The notes beneath the pieces are model-generated. The model worked only from the letters and a program-made list of their open reading frames with translations. It was not told the DNA's origin and searched no databases. From Sphingomonadales bacterium (GTDB lineage: Bacteria > Pseudomonadota > Alphaproteobacteria > Sphingomonadales > Sphingomonadaceae), in contig JAGWUH010000019.1 in NCBI GenBank assembly GCA_028868535.1, positions 1-61,460 of the forward strand: a DNA stretch of 61,460 bases, given 5' to 3'. Position 1 is the first letter of the stretch, and every line of letters begins with the position of its first letter. This document shows positions 23,270 through 32,469 of the stretch, one piece after another. The translations under genes and the position numbers were made by a program.

Positions 23270-24733
23270 ATGGCGAAGAACGAGCCGCGCCTGCGTGGCC
23301 GCAAGATCAAGATCCTGGCCACGCTGGGCCCCGCCAGCCGCTCGCCGGAGATGATCGCGAAGCTGCTCGCCGCCGGCGCCGACGCGTTTCGCGTCAACAT
23401 GAGCCACGGCGATCACGCCACTCACGCCGAGACCATCGCCGCGGTGCGCGCGGCAGAGCGCGACTATGGCCGGCCGATCGCCATCCTCTGCGACCTGCAG
23501 GGCCCGAAGCTGCGCGTTGGCAGTTTCGCGGGAGGCCGGGCGGTGATCCGGCACGGCAGCCACTTCACGCTCGACCGCGATCCGGCGCCGGGCGACGAGA
23601 CCCGCGTCTGCCTGCCGCACCCGGAACTGTTCGGCATCCTCCACAAGGACCAGCGCCTCCTCATCGACGACGGCAAGCTGCGCCTGCGCGTGATCCGTGC
23701 CGACGCGGACCGCATCCTCTGCTCGGCCGAAGTCGGCGGCGTCATTTCCGACCGCAAGGGGGTCAACGTCCCCGATGCCGTCGTCCCCGTCCCGGCGCTG
23801 ACCGAGAAGGACCGACGCGACCTCGCCTTCGCCGTCGAGCAACATGCCGACTGGATCGCGCTGTCGTTCGTGCAGCGGCCCGAGGACGTTGCCGAGGCGC
23901 GGCGGCTGATGGGCGGCTACGGCGCGCTGATGGCCAAGATCGAGAAGCCGGCGGCGATCGACCGGCTGGAGGAGATCATCGAGCTGGCCGACGGCATCAT
24001 GGTCGCGCGCGGCGATCTCGGCGTCGAGCTGAACCCGGAGGAAGTGCCGCCGCTGCAGAAGCGCATCGTCGAGGCGACGCGGCGCAGCGGCAAGCCGGTG
24101 GTCGTCGCCACGCAGATGCTCGAATCGATGATCGAGAGCCCGGCACCGACCCGCGCCGAAGTCTCCGACGTTGCCAACGCGGTCTACGACGGCGCTGATG
24201 CGGTGATGCTCTCGGCCGAGACCGCCAGCGGCGCCTGGCCCGAGGAAGCGGTGACGATCATGCACCGCATCGCCGCGCAGGTGGAAAGCGACCCCGCCTA
24301 CCTGCGCCGCGTGCAGCTGGCCGAGGTGCTGCCCGACGCCACCACGGCCGATGCGCTGGCGCTGTCCTGCGCCCGCATCGTCGAAACGCTGCCGATCAGC
24401 GGCATCATCACCTTCACCGGCTCCGGATCGACCGCCCGCCGCGTCGCGCGGGAGCGGCCCTCGGCGCCGATCCTGGTGCTGACGCCCTCGCCCAAGACCG
24501 CGCGCCGGCTGGCGCTGCTGTGGGGCGCCTACGCGGTCCACACGCGCGACATCGGCAGCTTCGAGGAGATGATCGCCAAGGGCAAGCGCATGGCGCTGCG
24601 CCACGGCTTCGGCAATGCCGGGTCGCGGCTGGTGACGCTGGCGGGGGTGCCGTTCGGCACGCCCGGGTCCACCAACCTGCTGCACGTCGTCACCCTGGCC
24701 GGCACCGAGCTCGACCGGCACAAGGAAGACTGA
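23270..24733 (+). CDS. pyk: Pyruvate kinase
   Basis: 487 residues, with KIKILATLGPASRSPEMI, FRVNMSHGDHATH, CDLQGPKLRVG, the catalytic MAKIEKPAAIDRLEEI, GDLGVELNPEEVPPLQK and MLESMIESPAPTRAEVSD. The C-terminal allosteric domain runs from ~350 to the end. The enzyme makes pyruvate and ATP from phosphoenolpyruvate and ADP. It is followed 47 bases later by a transporter gene on the same strand. Confidence 0.97.
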   Translation: MAKNEPRLRGRKIKILATLGPASRSPEMIAKLLAAGADAFRVNMSHGDHATHAETIAAVRAAERDYGRPIAILCDLQGPKLRVGSFAGGRAVIRHGSHFTLDRDPAPGDETRVCLPHPELFGILHKDQRLLIDDGKLRLRVIRADADRILCSAEVGGVISDRKGVNVPDAVVPVPALTEKDRRDLAFAVEQHADWIALSFVQRPEDVAEARRLMGGYGALMAKIEKPAAIDRLEEIIELADGIMVARGDLGVELNPEEVPPLQKRIVEATRRSGKPVVVATQMLESMIESPAPTRAEVSDVANAVYDGADAVMLSAETASGAWPEEAVTIMHRIAAQVESDPAYLRRVQLAEVLPDATTADALALSCARIVETLPISGIITFTGSGSTARRVARERPSAPILVLTPSPKTARRLALLWGAYAVHTRDIGSFEEMIAKGKRMALRHGFGNAGSRLVTLAGVPFGTPGSTNLLHVVTLAGTELDRHKED

Positions 24734-24780
24734 CCGCGCGGGCTTGCGCCGGCCGGCCGACCGTGGTCTGAGGCGCCCCG

Positions 24781-25743
24781 ATGTTCGCGCGCCTCCGCCC
24801 CGATCCGTATGTGCTGCTGCTCCTGGCGATGGTCGCGGCGGCGACGGTGCTGCCGCCGCGGGGCGCGTTCGTGCCAGTGGCTTCGGGGCTGGCCAATGGC
24901 TTCATCGTCCTGCTGTTCTTCCTCCACGGCGCCCGCCTCAGCCGCGAAGCGGTGCTCGATGGCCTGCGCGCCTGGCGCCTGCACGCGCTGGTGTTCGCGC
25001 TGACCTACGGCCTGTTCCCGCTGCTCGGGCTGGGGCTGCGGGCGATCCCCGGGCTCGACCCGGCCGTCGCCACCGGCCTGCTGTTCCTGACCCTGCTGCC
25101 GTCGACCGTGCAGTCGTCGATCGCGTTCACCGCCGTCGCCGGCGGCAACGTCGCGGCGGCGGTGTGCAGCGCCTCGTTCTCCAACCTCGCGGGCATTGTC
25201 GTCACGCCGCTGCTGGTGGCGCTGCTGATCACCGGCAAGGCGGGCGGCTTCTCGGCGTCGGCGGTGGAGACGATCGTGTTCCAGCTGCTCGTCCCGTTCC
25301 TGGCCGGGCACCTGCTGCGACCGTGGATCGCGGCATGGGTCGCCCGGCAGAAGCGGCTGGTCACGCTGGTCGATCGCGGCTCGATCCTCCTCGTGGTCTA
25401 TGTCGCGTTCGGGGCGGCGGTCGTGCAGGGCTTGTGGCAGCACGTTGCCCCGGTCGATCTCGGCGTGATCCTCGTCGCCTCCTGCGCGCTGCTCGCGGTG
25501 GTCCTGCTCGTCTCCGACGCGCTGGCCCGCGCGCTCGGCTTCGCCCGGGCGGAACGCATCACCATCCAGTTCTGCGGTTCCAAGAAGAGCCTGGCAACCG
25601 GCGTGCCGATGGCGGGCGTGCTGTTCGCGCCGGCGCAGGTCGGGGCGGTGATCCTGCCGCTGATGGCGTTCCACCAGATCCAGCTGATGGTCTGCAGCGT
25701 GCTCGCCGGCCGCTACGCCCGGCAGGCGCCGCCGGCGCCGTGA
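24781..25743 (+). CDS. Bile acid:sodium symporter (SBF) family transporter
   Basis: 320 residues with about ten hydrophobic segments. LLFFLHGARLSREA, FLTLLPSTVQSSIAFT, GGNVAAAVCSASFSNLAGI and FCGSKKSLATGVPMAG are the conserved SBF/NTCP-like signatures (P7-type symporters related to YfeH). The family transports organic anions such as bile acids or pantoate with sodium. The substrate here is not known. It may be cotranscribed with pyk and ends convergently with the IclR regulator, four bases away. Confidence 0.88.
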   Translation: MFARLRPDPYVLLLLAMVAAATVLPPRGAFVPVASGLANGFIVLLFFLHGARLSREAVLDGLRAWRLHALVFALTYGLFPLLGLGLRAIPGLDPAVATGLLFLTLLPSTVQSSIAFTAVAGGNVAAAVCSASFSNLAGIVVTPLLVALLITGKAGGFSASAVETIVFQLLVPFLAGHLLRPWIAAWVARQKRLVTLVDRGSILLVVYVAFGAAVVQGLWQHVAPVDLGVILVASCALLAVVLLVSDALARALGFARAERITIQFCGSKKSLATGVPMAGVLFAPAQVGAVILPLMAFHQIQLMVCSVLAGRYARQAPPAP

Positions 25744-25747
25744 CCGC

Positions 25748-26596
25748 CTAGAGCGGCCGCGCCCGCCAGCCCAGTGCCGCCGACAGCGCGGCCGCCTCGT
25801 CGCGGACCATCGCCCGAAGCTGCGCCGGATCACGCTCGCCGTTCGACCAGCGCGCGCTCGGCGCGGCAACCACCAGCGCGCCCAGCACCGCGCCATCGGC
25901 ATCGCGGATCGGCGCGGCGGTGCCCGTGACCCCGTCGGCGGCCTGGTCGACGGTCTGCGCAACGCCTTCGCGCCGGGCCGCGGCGATGGCTTCGGCCAGC
26001 ACCGGCGTGGCGGTCTCGGCCTTCGCGGTCAGCGGCTCCGCGCGCAGGTCCGCCAGGTATTCGGCGACCTGCTCGGCGCTGCGCGCGGCGAGCAGTGCCC
26101 GGCCGCCGGCGGTTGCGTAAAGCGGGCGCCGGTCACCCGCGCGCACGGCAAAACGCACCGCGTTGCCGCTCTCGACGACATCGACGTACGTCATCGACGC
26201 GCCATCCGCATCCGCCACCGCGAACAGCGCGGTCTCCCCGCTGCGCTCGGCCAGGCGGCGCAGGCCGTCGCGCAGCAGGTCGGGGGTCGATTGGCGACGC
26301 CGCGCCGCCAGCAGCGCGCTGCCGAGGCCGAAGGCGCCCGGGCCCAGCCGCCAGGTGCCGTCGTGCGCCACCACCAGGCGTTCCTCGGCGAGGCCACGGA
26401 GCAGCGCCGCCAGGCTGCTTTTGGGCGTCGTCAGCACGCGGGCCAAGTCGGCGAGCGACATCGCCCCGTCCGCCGCGCATAGCGCCTCGAGAATGCGGAT
26501 CACGCGCGTTACCGATTGCGGCGCCGGTGCGCGTCGCTCCGCGGATGCCGGGTCAGGGGGCGGGTGGGTGGTCAAGCGGCCGGCGATCCCATGCAC
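25748..26596 (-). CDS. IclR-family transcriptional regulator
   Basis: About 282 residues from a GTG at 26596; a TTG at 26575 is equally possible. The frame stays open to 26860, but the extra N-terminal sequence crosses the amtB terminator and is Pro-rich, so I reject it. A winged helix (SVTRVIRILEALCAADGAMS, LADLARVLTTPKSSLAALLR) spans ~25-90, and a C-terminal effector domain follows (ETALFAVADADGASMTYVDV, YATAGGRALLAA). Members repress catabolic genes and respond to small acids or aromatics. The obvious neighbour to control is the convergent transporter, but that is inference. Confidence 0.85.
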   Translation of the reverse strand: MHGIAGRLTTHPPPDPASAERRAPAPQSVTRVIRILEALCAADGAMSLADLARVLTTPKSSLAALLRGLAEERLVVAHDGTWRLGPGAFGLGSALLAARRRQSTPDLLRDGLRRLAERSGETALFAVADADGASMTYVDVVESGNAVRFAVRAGDRRPLYATAGGRALLAARSAEQVAEYLADLRAEPLTAKAETATPVLAEAIAAARREGVAQTVDQAADGVTGTAAPIRDADGAVLGALVVAAPSARWSNGERDPAQLRAMVRDEAAALSAALGWRARPL

Positions 26597-26684
26597 GAGG
26601 CCGCGTTCCGCGCGGCGGAGGTCGGGGTACTTCCCGCCCGCGGCGCTGGCAACCACCCGTCCCGCCCGGCCTCCGCCGGACGCG

Positions 26685-26717
26685 AAAAAAGAGGCCGGAG
26701 CGGCTGGCTCCGGCCTC
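26685..26717 (-). terminator. Rho-independent terminator of glnK-amtB
   Basis: A perfect 11-bp stem (arms 26691-26701 and 26707-26717) with a 5-base loop is followed, on the minus strand, by six U residues (26685-26690). It is one of the clearest terminators in the window. Confidence 0.95.
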
Positions 26718-26801
26718 AGTGCGTTCGCAGGAGGAACATCGGATGGCGGGACCGGGGGGAGGAGAGGAGGAGGATCCCCGGCCCCGCCAAACTCGGGTAG
26801 G

Positions 26802-28301
26802 TCAGTAGTTGTAGGCGCGTTCGCCGTGTTCGGTGATGTCGAGGCCTTCGCGCTCGGCATCCTCGGCGGGACGCAGGCCGAAGATCTTGTCGACGATGAA
26901 GTAGAGCACCGCCGAGCCGACGCCCGACCACACCAGCGTCAGCAGCACCGCCTTGATCTGGACGATGACCTGCGCGGCCATGTCGTAGCTGCCGGCAACC
27001 GCGGGGAACTTCGTGTAGTCGAAGAAGCCCTGGCCACCGAGCGCCGGGTCGGCGACGATGCCCGTGGCGATGGCACCGACGATGCCGCCGATGCAGTGCA
27101 CGCCGAACACGTCGAGCGTGTCGTCATACTTCAGCGCGTTCTTCACCTTCGAGACGAACAGGAAGCAGATCGGCGAGACCACGAAGCCGAGGATGATCGA
27201 GGTCATCGGCGCCGCGAAGCCCGAAGCCGGGGTGATCGCGACGAGGCCGGCGACCGCGCCCGAAGCCGCGCCGAGCATCGAGGGCTTGCCGTGGACCAGC
27301 TGCTCGACGACCGACCAGGAGACGGCGGCGGCGGCAGTGGCGACGAAGGTGTTGATGAAGGCAACCGCGGTGACGCCGTTGGCTTCGAGGTTGGAGCCGG
27401 CGTTGAAGCCGAACCAGCCCACCCACAGCAGCGAGGCGCCGATCATGGTCATCGTCAGCGAGTGCGGCGGGGTGGCTTCCTTGCCATAACCGACGCGCTT
27501 GCCGATCACGAGGCAGCCGACCAGGCCGGCAATGCCCGCATTGATGTGGACGACGGTGCCGCCGGCGAAGTCGAGCGCGCCCCAGCCATAGAGCAGGCCG
27601 GCATCGGTCGGCGCATCCGACAGGAAGTCGGGACCGGCGAAGTACCACACCATGTGCGCGATCGGGAAGTAGACCACGGTCAGCCACAGCACCATGAACA
27701 GCATCAGCGGCCAGAACTTCACGCGCTCCGCGAAGGCACCGACGATCAGCGCCGGCGTGATGCAGGCGAAGGTCATCTGGAAGATCACGTAGACGAATTC
27801 AGGCAGGTAGACGTTGTTCGAGAACGTCGCCGCGTACGTCGAGGCCGAGACGCCCTTGAGGAACGCCTTGGTGAAGCCGCCGACATACGGCGAGCCGCCG
27901 GTGAAGGCCATCGAGTAGCCCCAGCCGCACCACACCAGCGCTGCGATCGAGACGATCATCAGCACCTGCATGAGCACCGACAGCATGTTCTTGGTGCGGA
28001 CGAGGCCGCCATAGAACAGCGCCAGCGCCGGGACCGACATCATCAGCACCAGCAGGGCGCTGACGAGCATCCAGGCGACGTCGCCCTTGTTGACCATCGC
28101 CGCCTGCTGGACGGCGGTGGGCGCCTTGATCAGCGCCGGGGTGGCCGCCGCCGAGGCGGTGGCGACGGCGGAAGCGGCCGAGCTGGCCACGGCAGCTGCC
28201 GTGTCGGCGGCCGTGCTGGCAGCCTCCTGGGCAAAGGCGGCGGTGGCGGCGAAGAGCGAGGCTCCCAGAGCACCGGCGCCGCAAATCATCTTGCGGATCA
28301 T
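26802..28301 (-). CDS. amtB: Ammonium transporter AmtB
   Basis: 499 residues from the ATG at 28301 (AAGGAAA upstream). A signal-like helix ending TAAFAQ is followed by an unusual Ala/Ser/Thr-rich periplasmic arm (~residues 25-65) before eleven membrane helices. Family signatures are ALFYGGLVRTKN, DFAGGTVVHINAGIAGLV and FGVHCIGGIVGAIATG, the last two containing pore histidines. The C-terminal tail (FGLRPAEDAEREGLDITEHG) is the GlnK-contact region. It conducts ammonia/ammonium and is gated by GlnK, encoded 29 bases upstream in the same operon. Confidence 0.97.
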   Translation of the reverse strand: MIRKMICGAGALGASLFAATAAFAQEAASTAADTAAAVASSAASAVATASAAATPALIKAPTAVQQAAMVNKGDVAWMLVSALLVLMMSVPALALFYGGLVRTKNMLSVLMQVLMIVSIAALVWCGWGYSMAFTGGSPYVGGFTKAFLKGVSASTYAATFSNNVYLPEFVYVIFQMTFACITPALIVGAFAERVKFWPLMLFMVLWLTVVYFPIAHMVWYFAGPDFLSDAPTDAGLLYGWGALDFAGGTVVHINAGIAGLVGCLVIGKRVGYGKEATPPHSLTMTMIGASLLWVGWFGFNAGSNLEANGVTAVAFINTFVATAAAAVSWSVVEQLVHGKPSMLGAASGAVAGLVAITPASGFAAPMTSIILGFVVSPICFLFVSKVKNALKYDDTLDVFGVHCIGGIVGAIATGIVADPALGGQGFFDYTKFPAVAGSYDMAAQVIVQIKAVLLTLVWSGVGSAVLYFIVDKIFGLRPAEDAEREGLDITEHGERAYNY

Positions 28302-28330
28302 GTGGGTTTCCTTGGTTGCGCAAGCGCCGG

Positions 28331-28735
<405 letters not shown>

Positions 28736-28816
28736 TTACGAAGCGTTGAGATTCGGGCCGCCGTGCGCGGCGTCGGGGCATGCGATCGGGCGGGGTTCGC
28801 CCGATTCTTGCGCATC

Positions 28817-28834
28817 TGCACAAAAAATGGGCAC
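28817..28834 (-). promoter_or_regulatory. NtrC-like upstream activator site
   Basis: TGCACAAAAAATGGGCAC resembles the NtrC dyad TGCAC-N5-7-GTGCA with one imperfect half. It lies about 110-128 bases upstream of the predicted glnK transcription start, the usual distance for an enhancer of a sigma-54 promoter. It is inside the 176-base gap before the EEP gene. Confidence 0.55.
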
Positions 28835-28845
28835 GGTGGGGCGAG

Positions 28846-29574
28846 TCAGGCGTGCGACGAGCCGAGGCGCAGCCGGGCGAAGATCGGCAGGTGGTCTGAG
28901 GCCACCGTCGACAGCGCGCTGTGGTGGACCCCGGCGCCCAGGCATTCGCAACGGCCGCAGACGACGATGCGGTCGAGCCGGGCCAGTGGCCGCCGCGCGG
29001 GAAAGCTCGGCCCGGTTTCCAGCACGCGCCATCCCGGCGCCAGCGCGCGCAACGCGCCGCCCCGCACCGACCACTCGTTGAAATCGCCCATCAGCACCGT
29101 CGGCGTGGCCGTGGCGCGTTGCGCCAGGTGCACCTGGACCGCGCGCAACTGCTGGCGGCGGCGCAGGCCGGAAAGGTCGAGGTGCATGCCGACGACGCGG
29201 ACCGGCCGGCCATCGACCGACAGGTCGGCACACACCGCCCCGCGCGGCTCCAGCGTCGGCAACGGCACCGGCGTCACCGCCTGGACCTCGATCCCGTGCC
29301 GCACCAGCAGGGCGTTGCCGTGCCATCCCATCGAATCGGGCAGCATCGCGAACGGCACCAGGTGGTAGCGGCCATGGTCGCGGATCGCGTGGACCGGCAG
29401 CACGGCCGCGCGCCGGCCGAAGCGGCGGTCCACTTCCTGCAGCGCCACCACGTCGGCATCGAGCTCGTGCAGTACGGCCAGGATGCGTTCGGGATCGCGC
29501 CGGCGGTCGAGGCCGACACCCTTGTGGATGTTGTAGCTGGCGAAAGTCAGGTCCAAGCGCGGCGGTCCGGTCAC
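28846..29574 (-). CDS. Endonuclease/exonuclease/phosphatase (EEP) family hydrolase
   Basis: 242 residues from a GTG that overlaps the preceding stop (GTGA). EEP motifs are in order: FASYNIHKG (Asn), VVALQEVDR (metal Glu), VVGMHLDLSG, TVLMGDFNEW (Asp/Asn pair), LARLDRIVV and STVASDHLPIFARL (SDH catalytic His). Members hydrolyse phosphodiester or phosphomonoester bonds in nucleic acids, lipids or inositol phosphates. No signal peptide is seen. Cotranslation with the PNPOx-like gene suggests a shared operon but does not reveal the substrate. Confidence 0.85.
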   Translation of the reverse strand: MTGPPRLDLTFASYNIHKGVGLDRRRDPERILAVLHELDADVVALQEVDRRFGRRAAVLPVHAIRDHGRYHLVPFAMLPDSMGWHGNALLVRHGIEVQAVTPVPLPTLEPRGAVCADLSVDGRPVRVVGMHLDLSGLRRRQQLRAVQVHLAQRATATPTVLMGDFNEWSVRGGALRALAPGWRVLETGPSFPARRPLARLDRIVVCGRCECLGAGVHHSALSTVASDHLPIFARLRLGSSHA

Positions 29575-30134
29575 TCCGCCGCGCCGGCGATGTAGCGGTC
29601 GGTCGGCCGGGCCGGCAGCCCGTCGATGCTGCGGTCGCGGGCGGCGTACTTCGCCGCCCATGCCGCCGGGTCCTGCCGGGCATGATACTTGACCAGCGAA
29701 TCGCGCGGATGGTCGAGCTCCATCACCGGCACGCCCCAGCCGCAACTGGTCTGCACGCTCTCCACCGCGATATCGAAGATCTGGCGCGTGCCCGGCAGCA
29801 GCATGAAGTGCGCGGCCAGGTCTTCCCACCCGGCATCAGCGGGCAGCACCGGCCGCCCGCGCCCATAGAGGCGCAGGATCAGTGCCGGCTGCTCGAAATT
29901 GCACATCATCACGGTGATGCGGCCGTCGGCCAGCAGGTGGGCGTTGGTCTCGTTGCCGGAGCCGGCGAGGTCGAGCCAGGCGACGCGCTTCGGACCCAGC
30001 ACGCGGAAGCTGTCGTAGCCCTTGGGGCTGAGGTTGATGCGCCCTTCGGCGGCGGCGGTGGCGACGAAGAACACGCTCTGCCGCGCAATCATCGCGCAGT
30101 GATCGTCGTTCAGGCTGTCGAAGAAAGCGGACAT
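29571..30134 (-). CDS. Pyridoxamine 5'-phosphate oxidase-like (flavin-binding split barrel) protein
   Basis: 187 residues from the ATG at 30134. The N-terminal split-barrel region (MIARQSVFFVATAAAEGRIN, LSPKGYDSFRVLGPKRVAWL, GSGNETNAHLLADGRITVM) matches the PNPOx-like general stress/FMN-binding group rather than true PdxH, whose C-terminal substrate motif is missing. The C-terminal ~60 residues (CGWGVPVMELDHPRDSLVKY) are typical of this subfamily. It probably binds FMN, F420 or heme. It lies between prfC (52 bases upstream) and the EEP gene (overlapping). Confidence 0.8.
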   Translation of the reverse strand: MSAFFDSLNDDHCAMIARQSVFFVATAAAEGRINLSPKGYDSFRVLGPKRVAWLDLAGSGNETNAHLLADGRITVMMCNFEQPALILRLYGRGRPVLPADAGWEDLAAHFMLLPGTRQIFDIAVESVQTSCGWGVPVMELDHPRDSLVKYHARQDPAAWAAKYAARDRSIDGLPARPTDRYIAGAAE

Positions 30135-30186
30135 GCGGCCATCCTTAACACGTCCGGCCCGGCTCTCAACCGCCCGTCGGCTCGGT

Positions 30187-31737
<1,551 letters not shown>

Positions 31738-31836
31738 GCGCGGCGCCTAGTCGGTTTTGGGCGCTTTGCAAAGGCGGAGCGCCGGCGTCGAGGCGTGCCT
31801 AACCCCGTCTTAACGCCTCGCTGGCATGTTCTCGGA

Positions 31837-32469
31837 ATGCGACCCACCACTCCAGCCTGGCTGGCAGTGGCCTGTCTCCTTGCGGGATGCGGCCACCGTG
31901 AGCCCGGCGTCTACGATCTTCCGCCCGCCGAAGCCTGGCAGCGCCTGCGCCATGCCGACCTCGACGGATTCATCAGCGCCCGCGGTTGCGGCGTCGCGCT
32001 CGACATCGCGGTCGACGGCAGGAGCCCGCGATCCCTGCGCTGGACCGTGCGCGGCGAAGGCGCGGAACTGGTCCACTTCGGCGTGCGGCTGGAGGACAGC
32101 GGCCCCGGCAAGACCCGCGCGCAGATCGATTTCCCGTTCGATCCGACGCTGACCGAAACGCTGACTGCCCCCTCGCGGGCGCCGGCGCTGCGCCAGCCGC
32201 TGCAAGGCGCGGTTGTCGAGCTGGTCGACGCGACGCTCAACGGGCGCAGCTACGATCCCGCGCGCAGCGGTGACGATCGCCCGCAACTGGAAACCTGCAA
32301 GGCGAAAGCCAAGCCGGCCGAACCGGCCGCACGCCCGGCGCCGGTGCAGCCGCAAACGACCTTCGGCACCCCGGCGGCGGGGCTGGGCAATACCTCGCTC
32401 GATGCCCGACCCGCCGTCCTCCACGGCGGCGAGGAGCGCGTCGAGGACCAGCCCAAGCCGGATCACTGA
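31837..32469 (+). CDS. Small lipoprotein, unknown function
   Basis: 210 residues. The start MRPTTPAWLAVACLLAGCGH has a lipobox (LLAGC), predicting lipid modification at Cys18. The mature part is polar (PGVYDLPPAEAWQRLRHADL) with a Pro/Ala-rich C-terminal tail ending EDQPKPDH. No domain is recognised; it resembles the short hypothetical lipoproteins common in sphingomonads. Its stop codon directly abuts the stop of pheT on the opposite strand. Confidence 0.75.
   Translation: MRPTTPAWLAVACLLAGCGHREPGVYDLPPAEAWQRLRHADLDGFISARGCGVALDIAVDGRSPRSLRWTVRGEGAELVHFGVRLEDSGPGKTRAQIDFPFDPTLTETLTAPSRAPALRQPLQGAVVELVDATLNGRSYDPARSGDDRPQLETCKAKAKPAEPAARPAPVQPQTTFGTPAAGLGNTSLDARPAVLHGGEERVEDQPKPDH

Noticed and set aside
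26597..26860. N-terminal extension of the IclR regulator
   Set aside because: It is Pro/Ala-rich, crosses the amtB terminator and overlaps the amtB end; the winged-helix domain starts well after it.
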